Positions 1-8,321 of a DNA stretch of 19,461 nucleotides are shown in pieces. Position 1 is the first letter of the stretch. Every line of letters starts with the position of its first letter. The notes below the pieces were generated by a model. It was not told the origin of the DNA. It made no database searches and worked only from the letters and a program-made list of their open reading frames with translations. The stretch lies in assembly GCA_016281475.1 (NCBI GenBank), contig JAEEIS010000242.1:1-19461 (forward strand), read 5' to 3'. The translations under genes and the position numbers were made by a program. The DNA is from Bacteroidales bacterium (GTDB taxonomy: Bacteria > Bacteroidota > Bacteroidia > Bacteroidales > P3).

Positions 1-48
1 CAATAATGTCGGTATTTTCCATAGGGGTTAGAAATACATGATGATAGC

Positions 49-90
49 CTATTTCATATTTTTTCCGTTTACGGCACTTTTCTGAAATAT
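49..90. repeat. Imperfect palindrome, left copy flanking the AAA ATPase gene
   Basis: The outer arms are CTATTTCA (49-56) and TGAAATAT (83-90), which pair at 7 of 8 positions. The centre is CCGTTTACGG (65-74), itself a 4-bp inverted repeat. A second copy in the same orientation lies at 1542-1582. The two copies share a nearly identical core and differ in the outer arms by a matched C-G versus T-A change. This copy begins just past the stop codon of the minus-strand ATPase gene. It is not followed by a U-run on that strand, so a simple terminator is unlikely. Confidence 0.7.
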
Positions 91-106
91 CGCCTTACAC
101 TACAAA

Positions 107-1306
107 TCAATATAAGAAACCTATCATCCAAAGGGGGATTTTGTTGCCATGAGGCATCTCAATGTCGTCGGCAAGAATGTAAGAATTGGGGATGTCGGCT
201 ATTTGTCCGAATGACTTATTTTCGCCACCAACTTCAAATGTCCATTGTCCGTCAACCTTGAAGTCGCCTTTATTACGTCCGTATTCGACCTTGTGCCTTT
301 GTGTCAACTGGTTGACGGCAAAGCATTCCCTAATAGTACCTATGTTCACCTGACTGCCAGCCAATGCGTACAGCAGGTTGGGGTTATTGAGATATATCTT
401 GTCTGGTTTCTGCATTTTCTTGACAGACAAAAGGTCGCTATAAAGCAACGACAGCAGTCCTGCATCAGAAAGATACCGTAAGTAATCTAACACAGTTCCA
501 CGTGTGGCACCGATAGCCACCGCCAACTTGCTGATGTCCACCTCGAATGGTACCGTTAGCGAAAGAACCGACAGCAATGCTTTCAGTTTTCTACAATTCG
601 TCACATCCACAGAACGCAATATCGGCAGTTCCGCTTCGATAACATAGTTTACTGTCTGCTCAATAAGCGTGTAGTAGTCTATCTTATTTTTGAGGTAATA
701 AGGGTAATATCCATATTGCAAATATTCATGGAATTGTTGCAACGGACGGCACACATCATTGACCATGGATGCTATTTGCTGGGAATCAGACAAAATTTCT
801 TCAAGCGAAAACGGAGGTAACTCAATGCCTTTATAGAATTGTAAAAACTCGCGAAAAGAAAGCCCCGGCATATCATATCCCACACATCTACGCGATAGGT
901 CGGCATCCCCGTCTAACAAGTTGAGCATCGAGGAACCGCTGAGAATGACTTGCAAGTCGGGATAAAGGTCGGCAATCTCTTTCACCTCACGACTCCATCC
1001 ATTGTATTTGTGAACCTCGTCAAGCATCAAAAGTCGTCCTCCATGCTGATAGAACTTTTCGGCTACATACAATATACTATGAGTAGAAAAATAGACACCG
1101 TCAAGTGTACAATATAAGACCTCCTCACTGCCAGCTGGGAATTTCATTTTGGCATATTGTCGCAGAAGAGTGGATTTGCCCACACCTCGCGCTCCGCGCA
1201 AGCAAAACATCGGAGCCTCCCAATTAATGCTCTGCATATACCCACGTACAATTTTCAAACTAGTGGCACGCAATAATGCATCCTGTTTTTTGTATAGTTC
1301 CTCCAT
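107..1306 (-). CDS. AAA ATPase with DUF4143-like C-terminal domain
   Basis: This is a 399-residue P-loop ATPase of the AAA_14 / DUF4143 group common in Bacteroidota. Walker A is GARGVGKST (residues 38-46), Walker B is LLMLDEVHK (92-100), and a sensor-like segment ILSGSS follows. The C-terminal part has a winged-helix-like stretch and then a segment with FEVGGENKSF, the nuclease-like DUF4143 region. The end, IPLWMIGFLY, is typical of the family, so the gene looks intact. The physiological role of the family is poorly known; archaeal relatives have been linked to DNA or transposon biology. The gene stands alone, has its own promoter and two palindromic sites in the leader, and is bracketed by direct repeats. 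Family assignment is good; function is unknown. Confidence 0.88.
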   Translation of the reverse strand: MEELYKKQDALLRATSLKIVRGYMQSINWEAPMFCLRGARGVGKSTLLRQYAKMKFPAGSEEVLYCTLDGVYFSTHSILYVAEKFYQHGGRLLMLDEVHKYNGWSREVKEIADLYPDLQVILSGSSMLNLLDGDADLSRRCVGYDMPGLSFREFLQFYKGIELPPFSLEEILSDSQQIASMVNDVCRPLQQFHEYLQYGYYPYYLKNKIDYYTLIEQTVNYVIEAELPILRSVDVTNCRKLKALLSVLSLTVPFEVDISKLAVAIGATRGTVLDYLRYLSDAGLLSLLYSDLLSVKKMQKPDKIYLNNPNLLYALAGSQVNIGTIRECFAVNQLTQRHKVEYGRNKGDFKVDGQWTFEVGGENKSFGQIADIPNSYILADDIEMPHGNKIPLWMIGFLY

Positions 1307-1344
1307 ACGAAAGTGTCTTTACAAACATACAATTATTACATAAA

Positions 1345-1396
1345 TTTGTTTTCTATAGGAAACAAATTATGCCATATTTTGTTTTATATAGAAAAC
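1345..1396. promoter_or_regulatory. Twin palindromic operator-like sites in the ATPase leader
   Basis: Two related near-palindromes lie between the predicted promoter and the start codon of the minus-strand ATPase gene. Site 1 is GTTTTCTATAGGAAAC (1348-1363), extended by TTTG and CAAA to 22 bp at 1345-1366. Site 2 is GTTTTATATAGAAAAC (1381-1396). Their starts are 33 bp apart, close to three helical turns, so a bound regulator would contact one DNA face. The position downstream of the transcription start fits a repressor operator. The ATPase's own winged-helix-like part makes autoregulation possible, but this is inference. Confidence 0.5.
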
Positions 1397-1411
1397 ATAT
1401 TTTTCACAATG

Positions 1412-1445
1412 CAAAGATACATATTATTTTTTAATTGCCGACAAA
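1412..1445 (-). promoter_or_regulatory. Bacteroidota-type promoter for the AAA ATPase gene
   Basis: Read on the minus strand, TATCTTTG (1412-1419) matches the -7 consensus TAnnTTTG. A TTTG (1442-1445) lies 22 nt upstream, slightly further than the usual 19-20. Transcription would start near 1405, giving a leader of about 100 nt that contains both palindromic sites. The rest of the 1307-1746 gap holds the right flanking palindrome and AT-rich sequence in which no gene is apparent. Confidence 0.5.
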
Positions 1446-1541
1446 TTTAAATAAACAATATTGCAATTATTATGATTTACAGTAATATACAAAATAACAT
1501 TTAAACATTCCTCTATATTTCCATTTGTTGCCCAATGAGGT

Positions 1542-1582
1542 CTATTTTACATCTTTCCGTTTACGGCACTTTTCTAAAATAG
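1542..1582. repeat. Imperfect palindrome, right copy flanking the AAA ATPase gene
   Basis: The outer arms CTATTTTA (1542-1549) and TAAAATAG (1575-1582) are perfectly complementary, around a CCGTTTACGG centre (1557-1566). The copy is in direct orientation relative to 49-90 and shares the stretch TTTCCGTTTACGGCACTTTT and beyond. The arm change from C-G to T-A relative to the left copy keeps pairing intact. It lies about 120 bp upstream of the ATPase promoter. Confidence 0.7.
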
Positions 1583-1746
1583 GGAATGGGTAGATAGACA
1601 CCATATTTTGTTTTGCATATAAGGCAATTCCTTTATGACCCATACAAGCAAATTATGAATGGGGAAAATACACTTTCTTTGGTTTTTGCTTTTCACAATA
1701 TAATTGATTAGTCTGCGTTATTAGACAGAAACAATATTACACAAAG

Positions 1747-2256
1747 ATGGAAAAAGACAGGAACGGTATTAACCACACTAACGGCAGCGAACATAAGGAG
1801 TTGTGCGACATCATGTCGGGATTTATGGACAACGGGAAGCCCAAGGTGGGCATATTCTGGTATAACATAGCGTTGGGCACACTGTTTGGCGTGGAGAAGG
1901 AGGATGCGGAAAATGTGCCATTTGTGAATGGCAAAGCCACCACTCATAAATTGCACAAGACCTACTGGCAGAAACAGCACCATAGAGCCGAAGCAAAGGG
2001 CGACATTACGTCAATATACTATCAAGAACACAACTACACCATGATTCCACGCGGACGCATCTTCCTTGATGAGGAAACCGAACGATATTATGTCTGCGTA
2101 GGGCATTGGCTGACCGAGGGTGTGAACGGAACAACGGTTGATATAGAACACTTCCGCGAGGTGTTGGAAGACGAGTTTAACCTGCCTGAGAACTTCGAAT
2201 TTGTCATTGACTATCACTGGGACTTGGGGCATGGATGGTCGGAGGAATTATTGTAG
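1747..2256 (+). CDS. Conserved hypothetical protein, 169 aa
   Basis: No named domain is recognised. The protein is soluble, with no signal peptide or membrane segment, and has the mixed, aromatic-rich composition of a folded globular protein. Recurrent-looking motifs are GIFWYN (about residues 36-41), LHKTYW, MIPRGRIF and a C-terminal HWDLGHGWSEE. I recall similar proteins in other Bacteroides relatives without an assigned function. There is no convincing TAnnTTTG core in the 160 bp upstream and no strong ribosome site, as is usual in this phylum. The ATG at 1747 is the first in frame. It is probably monocistronic, because a clear promoter core follows it and precedes cysS. Confidence 0.72.
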   Translation: MEKDRNGINHTNGSEHKELCDIMSGFMDNGKPKVGIFWYNIALGTLFGVEKEDAENVPFVNGKATTHKLHKTYWQKQHHRAEAKGDITSIYYQEHNYTMIPRGRIFLDEETERYYVCVGHWLTEGVNGTTVDIEHFREVLEDEFNLPENFEFVIDYHWDLGHGWSEELL

Positions 2257-2279
2257 CCCGCAGTTTCAGAAAAAAGTTG

Positions 2280-2287
2280 TATTTTTG
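2280..2287 (+). promoter_or_regulatory. Promoter -7 element for cysS
   Basis: TATTTTTG followed by C fits TAnnTTTG and lies about 40 bp before the cysS start. It is preceded by CAGAAAAAAGTTG, closely similar to the CAGAAAAAAGTG before the 9208 promoter. No clear -33 TTTG is seen at the expected distance. Confidence 0.55.
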
Positions 2288-2328
2288 CAATTTATTTCAT
2301 TGTAGTATAATATTCATATCTTATTAAT

Positions 2329-3813
2329 ATGCAACCACTATTGATTTATAATACGCTTTCGCATCAGAAAGAACTTTTCACTCCACTCACGCCCGACCAT
2401 GTGGGGATGTATGTGTGCGGACCTACCGTATATGGCGACGGCCATTTGGGTCATGCCCGTCCCGCCATCACGTTCGACGTGGTGTTTCGCTATCTGCGGC
2501 ACATCGGCTACAAGGTTCGCTATGTGCGCAACATCACCGACGTGGGACACTTGGAGCACGACGCCGATGAGAGCGAGGACAAGATTGCCAAGAAGGCACG
2601 CTTGGAGCAGCTGGAGCCGATGGAGGTGGCACAGTACTACACCAACCGCTACCATGCCGCCATGGACGCGCTGAATGTACTGCGCCCCAGCATCGAGCCC
2701 CACGCCAGCGGCCATATACTGGAACAGATTGAGCTGGTGCAGAAGATACTGGACGCAGGCTATGCCTACGTGAGCAACGGAAGCGTCTATTTCGACGTGC
2801 GCAAATACCAGGAGGACACCCACAAATATGGCTGCCTCAGCGGACGCGTCATCGACGAGATGCTGTCGACCACCCGCGAGCTTGACGGACAGGAGGAAAA
2901 ACGTTTCTCGGGCGACTTTGCGCTGTGGAAAAAGGCGGCACCCGAGCATATCATGCGTTGGAACTCGCCGTGGAGCGTGGGCTTCCCCGGCTGGCACACC
3001 GAGTGCACCGCCATGGGCACGAAATATCTTGGCGAGTCGTTCGACATCCACGGCGGCGGCATGGACCTGATGTTCCCCCACCACGAGAGTGAGATAGCGC
3101 AGCAGACAGCGGTGTGCGGCCACGGCCCCTGCAAGTACTGGATGCACAACAACATGATTACCATCAACGGTCAGAAGATGGGCAAGTCGCTCGGCAATTT
3201 TATCACCCTCGACGAGTTCTTCACTGGCAGCCACAAGGATAAGGACGGCAAGGAGATGCTCGAGCAACCCTACTCGCCCATGACCATCCGCTTCTTCATC
3301 CTACAGGCACACTACCGCAGCACGGTGGACTTCAGCAACGAGGCACTGATTGCCGCTGAGAAGGGCTACAACCGCCTAATGCAGGCCTATAAGACCCTCG
3401 GCCGCCTGCAGCCGTCGAAGACGAGCAGCGTGGACGTGAAGGAATATCGCCAGAAGTGCTACGATGCAATGAACGACGACTTCAACACGCCCATCGTCAT
3501 CAGCCACCTGTTCGACATGGCCAAAGTAATCAATACCGTGAACGACAAGAAGGCCACCCTCACCCAAGCCGACATCGACGAGCTGAAGGGGGTGATGGAC
3601 ACCTTTGTGTTCGACATCATGGGACTACGCGACGAGGCCAGCAACGACAATACCGCCCTCATCGACGGACTGATGAAGATGATACTGGACATCCGCGCCA
3701 CTGCCAAGGCCAACAAAGACTGGGACACCAGTGACAAAATCCGCAACGAACTTGGCGCGCTGGGTGTTACCGTGAAGGACGGCAAGGACGGAGCGACGTA
3801 TGAATTGAATTAA
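2329..3813 (+). CDS. cysS: Cysteinyl-tRNA synthetase
   Basis: Cytoplasmic class I aminoacyl-tRNA synthetase that charges tRNA-Cys. The 494 residues match the family length. The HIGH signature is HLGH (39-42) and the KMSKS loop is KMGKS (283-287). The four zinc ligands that select cysteine are visible as C30, C226, H251 and E255, with the 25- and 4-residue spacings known from the E. coli enzyme. The C-terminal helical anticodon-binding region is complete. The ATG at 2329 follows a promoter core by about 40 bp. The stop codon TAA and the last codons lie inside an AT-rich inverted repeat (3808-3856) that separates it from the Nudix gene 52 bp downstream. Confidence 0.97.
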   Translation: MQPLLIYNTLSHQKELFTPLTPDHVGMYVCGPTVYGDGHLGHARPAITFDVVFRYLRHIGYKVRYVRNITDVGHLEHDADESEDKIAKKARLEQLEPMEVAQYYTNRYHAAMDALNVLRPSIEPHASGHILEQIELVQKILDAGYAYVSNGSVYFDVRKYQEDTHKYGCLSGRVIDEMLSTTRELDGQEEKRFSGDFALWKKAAPEHIMRWNSPWSVGFPGWHTECTAMGTKYLGESFDIHGGGMDLMFPHHESEIAQQTAVCGHGPCKYWMHNNMITINGQKMGKSLGNFITLDEFFTGSHKDKDGKEMLEQPYSPMTIRFFILQAHYRSTVDFSNEALIAAEKGYNRLMQAYKTLGRLQPSKTSSVDVKEYRQKCYDAMNDDFNTPIVISHLFDMAKVINTVNDKKATLTQADIDELKGVMDTFVFDIMGLRDEASNDNTALIDGLMKMILDIRATAKANKDWDTSDKIRNELGALGVTVKDGKDGATYELN

Positions 3814-3856
3814 AAATTAAAATTGTGGTGCGACAACCAATTCTTAATTTTTAATT
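3808..3856. repeat. AT-rich inverted repeat spanning the cysS stop codon
   Basis: The left arm, 18 nt at 3808-3825 (AATTAAAAATTAAAATTG), pairs with 3838-3856 except for one bulged base. The loop is about 12 nt and contains GGTGCGACAAC. The cysS TAA (3811-3813) lies inside the left arm. It belongs to the same intergenic family as the elements at 4285, 7118, 8224 and 9134. It could act as a weak terminator or an mRNA 3'-end stabiliser. Confidence 0.7.
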
Positions 3857-3865
3857 TACTACAAC

Positions 3866-4303
3866 ATGTACACCTACAAATATCCCCGCCCTGCGGTGAC
3901 GGCAGACTGCGTAGTGATAGGCTGGACAGCCGACGGCAGCCGACAAGTGCTGCTGATACGGCGTGGCAACGAGCCCTACAAGGATTGCTGGGCTTTCCCC
4001 GGAGGTTTTCTAAACATGGACGAAACACTGGAGGAGTGTGCCCTCCGCGAGCTGAAAGAAGAGACCGGGCTGACACCGACAGGCGAAATAGTGGAACTGA
4101 AGAGCTTCAGCACCGTGGACCGCGACCCGAGAGGCAGGACTATCACCGTAGCCTACCTCATAGAGATGCCACTGACTGAGGTGGCAGGAGGAGACGATGC
4201 CGCTGAGGCGAAATGGTTCCCACTAGAGGAGCTGCCTCCCCTGGCCTTCGACCACGACGAAATATTGAAGGTGGCGATGGAGAAATTGAAAGTTGAAAGT
4301 TGA
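3866..4303 (+). CDS. Nudix hydrolase, ADP-ribose pyrophosphatase-like
   Basis: A 145-residue Nudix enzyme that would hydrolyse a nucleoside diphosphate linked to another moiety. The full Nudix box Gx5Ex7REUxEExGU runs from G47 to L69, with E53, R61, E62, E65 and E66 in place for Mg2+ binding and catalysis. The N-terminus (YPRPAVTADCVVI) resembles the ADP-ribose pyrophosphatase/NudE-like subgroup, but the substrate cannot be fixed from sequence. It follows cysS by 52 bp and may be cotranscribed through the inverted repeat. The last residues, KLKVES, and the TGA stop are encoded by the heptamer repeat beginning at 4285, so the natural C-terminus may have been rewritten by that element. Confidence 0.9.
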   Translation: MYTYKYPRPAVTADCVVIGWTADGSRQVLLIRRGNEPYKDCWAFPGGFLNMDETLEECALRELKEETGLTPTGEIVELKSFSTVDRDPRGRTITVAYLIEMPLTEVAGGDDAAEAKWFPLEELPPLAFDHDEILKVAMEKLKVES

Positions 4304-4333
4304 AAATTGGCTGCTGCACAACTTATCAACTTA
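4285..4333. repeat. Heptamer-periodic inverted repeat spanning the Nudix stop codon
   Basis: The left side is ATTGAAA, GTTGAAA, GTTGAAA, ATTGG in tandem (4285-4310), a 7-nt period. The right side, CAACTTATCAACTT (about 4319-4332), is complementary to the GTTGAAAGTTG portion with a bulge. The central GGCTGCTGCACAAC resembles the loop of the 9139 element. The Nudix TGA (4301-4303) lies within it. Confidence 0.65.
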
Positions 4334-4391
4334 CCCAAACAAAAAATACTCAAATACAATAAAAAGGGACTACTGCCGTTATTGCACTACT

Positions 4392-6023
4392 ATGACAAAG
4401 AAAAAGAAGATAACCTTTTCTGTCGGCATTGTGTTGCTTGCCATGCTGTTAGGGCTGCTAATAGGTGTGATGACCGCACCCAAGCTGGATGCCCAATATT
4501 GGCAGCAGCAGGAGATGATGAATACTAGGGACCAGCGCATCAACACCATGCTGTACCTTATAGACAACTTTTATGTGGACAAGGTGGACTACGACTCTAT
4601 CACCGACGAGATGATGAACTCGCTACTCTCCACCCTAGACCCCCATAGTGCCTATCTCACCCCCAGTGTCTATGAGAAAGAGGCAGAAAGTTTGAACGGG
4701 CAGTTTGAAGGTATCGGGCTGACACTCTACTATATTGACGATACGGTGTATGCCTACCATGCCATACCCGGTGCCCCCGCCGCAAAGGCAGGACTCCACG
4801 CTGGCGACCGCATCATACGCGTGGACACCACCACAGTGTCGGGCACAGGCATGACCGAAAACGGCAAATCGATAGTAGACCTTATCCGCGGACCCCGCTT
4901 CAGCACAGTGGAACTCACCGTGCAACGACAGGGGTCGAAGAAACTGCACACCTTCAAGGTGCGACGCGATGTGATACACACCACCTCGGTGCCCGCCCAC
5001 GTCATGCTGGACAATAAGACCGGATACATCCGCATATCGAATTTCGGCAGCACCACTGCCACCGAATTTCACGCCGCCCTGCTGGAGCTGCTGCACGAGA
5101 ACATGCAACAACTGGTGCTTGACCTGCGCGGCAACGGTGGCGGGTCGCTGGAAGCGGCCATCGGCGTGTGCGACGAACTGCTGCCCAAGGGCGACCTAAT
5201 TGTGTACACCCAGGGAGAGCATGTCAGCCGCAGCGACATTTACGCCACTAGTGGAGGTCTGTTTGAGGAGGACCGCCTGACGGTGCTGATAGACGAAGAG
5301 TCGGCCAGTGCCAGCGAGATTGTGGCAGGAGCCATGCAGGACAACGACCGCGGCACCATTGTGGGGCATCGCAGTTTCGGCAAGGGACTGGTGCAGCGCC
5401 AGTACCCGATGCCCGGAGGGGCAGCAGTGCTGCTTACCATTGCGCGCTACTATACCCCGTCAGGGCGTTGCATACAGCGTCCCTACGACATGGGTACCGA
5501 CGAATACTACCGCCAATACATCACCCGCATCATACAGAACTATGTGGCGGCAGACTCAATACTGGATGCCGAATACGACACCACCCAGACCTTCCTCACC
5601 AAGAAAGGACGCAAGGTGTACGGTGGCGGCGGCATACGTCCCGACATATTGCTGCCCTATTTCAGCGACACCAACCTGATATACTACAACCAGCTGATCA
5701 GCAATCGGGTGCTGGAAGAACACATGTTTGAGCAACTGTTTAATAACTATGACCAAATCATCAGCCGCTACCCCACGATTGAGCAGTTTGTGAAAAACTA
5801 CCAAGTGGACGATGCCACATGGCAGTCTATCCTGGCACTAGCCGACAAAAAGAATATCACCCGCCGTCCAGCAGGCATCAAGAAATACGGCGATGCCATC
5901 CGCAACCGCTACAAAGCCACCCTCGCCAGCACCCTCTATGGCGAGAATGCCTACTACAAAATAGCCCTGACGGGAGACATAGAATTACAGAACGCTCTCA
6001 AGAAACTAAAAATCAAAAAATAA
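4392..6023 (+). CDS. S41 family C-terminal processing peptidase (Ctp/Prc type)
   Basis: Serine protease with a Ser-Lys dyad that cleaves proteins near their C-termini, acting in the periplasm. The 543 residues begin with a KKKK stretch and one hydrophobic segment (about residues 8-28), an uncleaved anchor or signal peptide. A PDZ domain starts near F105 with EGIGL. The catalytic core contains SASASEI with likely nucleophile Ser306, and FGKG with Lys331; the 25-residue spacing matches the family. A C-terminal helical extension follows (about 400-543). An in-frame ATG at 4293 was rejected because the extra 33 residues translate the heptamer repeat and AT-rich spacer. The TlpA-like gene begins 14 bp after the stop, so the two are probably one operon. 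Confidence 0.93.
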   Translation: MTKKKKITFSVGIVLLAMLLGLLIGVMTAPKLDAQYWQQQEMMNTRDQRINTMLYLIDNFYVDKVDYDSITDEMMNSLLSTLDPHSAYLTPSVYEKEAESLNGQFEGIGLTLYYIDDTVYAYHAIPGAPAAKAGLHAGDRIIRVDTTTVSGTGMTENGKSIVDLIRGPRFSTVELTVQRQGSKKLHTFKVRRDVIHTTSVPAHVMLDNKTGYIRISNFGSTTATEFHAALLELLHENMQQLVLDLRGNGGGSLEAAIGVCDELLPKGDLIVYTQGEHVSRSDIYATSGGLFEEDRLTVLIDEESASASEIVAGAMQDNDRGTIVGHRSFGKGLVQRQYPMPGGAAVLLTIARYYTPSGRCIQRPYDMGTDEYYRQYITRIIQNYVAADSILDAEYDTTQTFLTKKGRKVYGGGGIRPDILLPYFSDTNLIYYNQLISNRVLEEHMFEQLFNNYDQIISRYPTIEQFVKNYQVDDATWQSILALADKKNITRRPAGIKKYGDAIRNRYKATLASTLYGENAYYKIALTGDIELQNALKKLKIKK

Positions 6024-6037
6024 CAAACCATATTCCC

Positions 6038-7072
6038 ATGAGACGGATACATCTAATATTGTTATTGGCATTCTTTACATCCTGTAGCCTGTCAGCACAG
6101 AAAACCACCCTTTCGGGTACCATTTCAGGCCTGCCCACAGGTACCACGGCCATCCTCAGCGAGGTGGTGGGCGACCAACTGCGCACCGTGGACACCCTGC
6201 GTCTGGGCAAAGGCGAGTCGTTCAAGCTCTCCCTCTCCCCCACCGCGCCCACGCTCTACGTCCTCCACACCAACAGCCGCGACGGGGGCATCTGCCATTT
6301 GATGATTGCGCCAAAGGAAAAGGTCGCGGTCGACCTGCTCTATATGCCAGACCAGCGTGTCTTCAAGATTACCAACTGCAAGGGCTCACGCAATGTGGAC
6401 TTGTATCGCCAGTTCTACGACATCCTGCTTGGCGCGGTCAATCCCACCATGCAAGCCATTGCACCACAACAGGTGGAGCAACTGCTGTCGCAAAACAAGG
6501 ACGTGCTGATGAGCGCATTCCTCGTCACCTTCTTCGAGCAGGACTTCGAGAACCATGCCGCCCTTTATGCCGACATCCGCGACGCACTGGTGAAAGACTA
6601 TCCCAACGACCCCTATGTCAAGCACCTTAGCGACAGGCTGAAGAGTGTGCTGCTGCCCGGCATGGAAGCACCCGAAATCAGCATGAAAGACACCGAGGGC
6701 AACATCCGCCGTCTCTCCGACCTGCGTGGCAAGGTGGTGATGATAGACTTCTGGGCCTCATGGTGCGGTCCCTGTCGCCGCGAAAACCCCAACGTGGTGA
6801 AACTCTACAAGAAATATCACAACAAGGGCTTTGAAATCTACAGCGTCTCGCTCGACAAAGAGAAGTCCGCATGGCTCAAAGCCATCAAAGACGATGGACT
6901 GGTGTGGCCCAACCACGTCAGCGACCTCAACGGCTGGACCTCCTCGGGTGGCAAGACCTACGGCATCATGTCTGTCCCCTCCACCGTGCTGGTAGACAAA
7001 GACGGCAAGATTATCGCCCGCAACCTGCGCGGCTCAGAACTGGAGAAGAAACTAGCAGAACTTTTCGAATAA
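6038..7072 (+). CDS. DUF4369 / TlpA-like thioredoxin-fold protein
   Basis: Exported thiol-disulfide protein of 344 residues. The N-terminal hydrophobic stretch ends in FTSC, a lipobox-like site, with SAQ just after; either lipoprotein processing or signal peptidase I cleavage is possible. Residues about 22-130 resemble DUF4369. The TlpA/AhpC-type thioredoxin domain (about 200-344) has WCGPC with active cysteines C243 and C246 and a cis-Pro at MSVPST. Such fusions are abundant in Bacteroidota and act as periplasmic reductases, partners usually unknown. The start at 6038 gives a clean signal peptide; reading further upstream only translates the out-of-frame end of the protease gene. It lies 14 bp after the S41 protease gene, suggesting a shared envelope role. 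Confidence 0.9.
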   Translation: MRRIHLILLLAFFTSCSLSAQKTTLSGTISGLPTGTTAILSEVVGDQLRTVDTLRLGKGESFKLSLSPTAPTLYVLHTNSRDGGICHLMIAPKEKVAVDLLYMPDQRVFKITNCKGSRNVDLYRQFYDILLGAVNPTMQAIAPQQVEQLLSQNKDVLMSAFLVTFFEQDFENHAALYADIRDALVKDYPNDPYVKHLSDRLKSVLLPGMEAPEISMKDTEGNIRRLSDLRGKVVMIDFWASWCGPCRRENPNVVKLYKKYHNKGFEIYSVSLDKEKSAWLKAIKDDGLVWPNHVSDLNGWTSSGGKTYGIMSVPSTVLVDKDGKIIARNLRGSELEKKLAELFE

Positions 7073-7117
7073 CCGGCGTGTCGCCAGAGACTTTCAAAAC
7101 TGCCACACCCCGATAAT

Positions 7118-7145
7118 TTCAACTTTCAATTCTCAACTTTCAACT
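7118..7145. repeat. Heptamer repeat tract before mrp (single arm)
   Basis: Four 7-nt units in tandem: TTCAACT, TTCAATT, CTCAACT, TTCAACT. This is the reverse complement of the GAAAGTT-type units at 4285 and 8224. No matching left arm is evident, so it looks like half of an element. It ends 7 bp before the mrp start codon. Confidence 0.6.
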
Positions 7146-7152
7146 TAAAAGT

Positions 7153-8220
7153 ATGATTACCACCACCATGATAGAAATGGCCTTGAGCCATGTGAACGAC
7201 CCCGATTTAGGGCGCAGCCTCACCGAGCTGGGCATGATTGAGAACATTGCCATCGACGGCAAGAAAGTCTCATTCGACCTAGTGCTGACCACCCCTGCCT
7301 GCCCCATGAAAAAGCGCATGAGCGACGACTGCGTGAACGCCATACATGAATATGTCGACCGCGAAGCAGAAGTGACCGTCAACCTCACCTCACGCCCCGT
7401 CACCATGCCCGACCCACACGAGCTGGTGCCCGGTGTGAAGAACGTCATCGTTGTCGCCTCCGGCAAGGGGGGCGTGGGCAAGAGCACCGTCGCCGTCAAT
7501 CTGGCTGTGTCGCTTGCCAAGACGGGAGCCTCTGTCGGACTCATCGATGCCGACATTTACGGCCCCTCCATCCCCATCATGTTCAATATCGGACAGGAAG
7601 ATGTATATGGCGAACAGCACGACGGTAAGACCTACATGCTGCCCGTCGAACGCTACGGCATCAAACTGATGTCCATCGGCTTTTTGGTCGACCCTGACAA
7701 GGCACTGGCCTGGCGCGGTCCCATGGCATCGGGCGCCCTCAAACAGTTGGCCACCGAGACCTGGTGGGGCGAGATAGACTACCTGGTAGTCGACATGCCT
7801 CCGGGAACGGGCGATGTGCAGCTGACGCTGGCGCAGACCCTGCCGGTGACCGGAGCCATCATCGTCAGCACACCCCAGCAGGTGGCCCTCGCCGACGTGG
7901 TACGCGGCGTAGAGCTGTTCCGCAACCCCAACCTCAACATCCCTGTACTGGGATTTGTCGAGAACATGGCCTACTTCACCCCCGCCGAGCTGCCCAACCA
8001 CAAGTACTACATCTTTGGCAAACAGGGTTGCCGCCGTTTGGCCGACGAGATGAACATCCCCCTGTTGGGCGAGATACCTTTGGTGCAAAGCATTGCCGAG
8101 AGTGGCGACAACGGACGTCCCGTGGCACTTTGGAGCGATCAGGAGACACCCGAAAGCAAGGCATTCATGCAAGTGGCCGAAAACGCCATCCGAGAAATCT
8201 GCAAAATAAACAACAAATAA
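7153..8220 (+). CDS. mrp: Mrp/NBP35 family iron-sulfur cluster carrier ATPase
   Basis: Cytoplasmic P-loop ATPase (355 aa) that binds and transfers Fe-S clusters. An N-terminal DUF59/MIP18-like domain (about 1-90) carries TTPACPMKKRM. The deviant Walker A GKGGVGKST is at residues 104-112, and VVDMPPGTGD forms the switch region. The C-terminal CxxC that binds the bridging cluster in E. coli and Salmonella ApbC is not present; ENMAYFTP stands in its place, with only a later single Cys in GKQGC. I believe this variant is usual in Bacteroidota homologues. The NifU-domain gene follows 101 bp downstream, which supports a joint role in Fe-S assembly. Confidence 0.93.
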   Translation: MITTTMIEMALSHVNDPDLGRSLTELGMIENIAIDGKKVSFDLVLTTPACPMKKRMSDDCVNAIHEYVDREAEVTVNLTSRPVTMPDPHELVPGVKNVIVVASGKGGVGKSTVAVNLAVSLAKTGASVGLIDADIYGPSIPIMFNIGQEDVYGEQHDGKTYMLPVERYGIKLMSIGFLVDPDKALAWRGPMASGALKQLATETWWGEIDYLVVDMPPGTGDVQLTLAQTLPVTGAIIVSTPQQVALADVVRGVELFRNPNLNIPVLGFVENMAYFTPAELPNHKYYIFGKQGCRRLADEMNIPLLGEIPLVQSIAESGDNGRPVALWSDQETPESKAFMQVAENAIREICKINNK

Positions 8221-8223
8221 AAG

Positions 8224-8302
8224 TGAAAGGTGAAAATTGAAAATTGAAATCATTGGGGCACCAAACTACCCGCTCCCGCGAAACTTCAATTTTCACCTTT
8301 CA
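8224..8302. repeat. Perfect 18-bp inverted repeat between mrp and the NifU-domain gene
   Basis: TGAAAGGTGAAAATTGAA (8224-8241) has an exact reverse complement at 8285-8302, separated by 43 nt. Extra 7-nt units continue on both sides (AATTGAA near 8242, CAATCTT near 8301). It sits 4 bp after the mrp stop and about 20 bp before the NifU start. It belongs to the same family as the repeats near 3808, 4285, 7118 and 9134. Confidence 0.8.
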
Positions 8303-8321
8303 ATCTTCAATTTTGAATAAT

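Noticed and set aside
1..106. End of another gene at the left edge
   Set aside because: No convincing reading frame; the stretch holds only the left palindrome and AT-rich sequence.
2338..3267. 309-codon minus-strand open frame across cysS
   Set aside because: It lies entirely antisense to a complete cysS, has no promoter core, and its His/Val/Ala-rich composition is that of a mirror frame.
4293..4391. N-terminal extension of the S41 protease
   Set aside because: These 33 codons translate the heptamer repeat and AT-rich spacer; Met at 4392 gives a normal basic-hydrophobic N-terminus.
7390..8253. 287-codon minus-strand open frame across mrp
   Set aside because: Antisense shadow of a strongly conserved gene; no recognisable domain.
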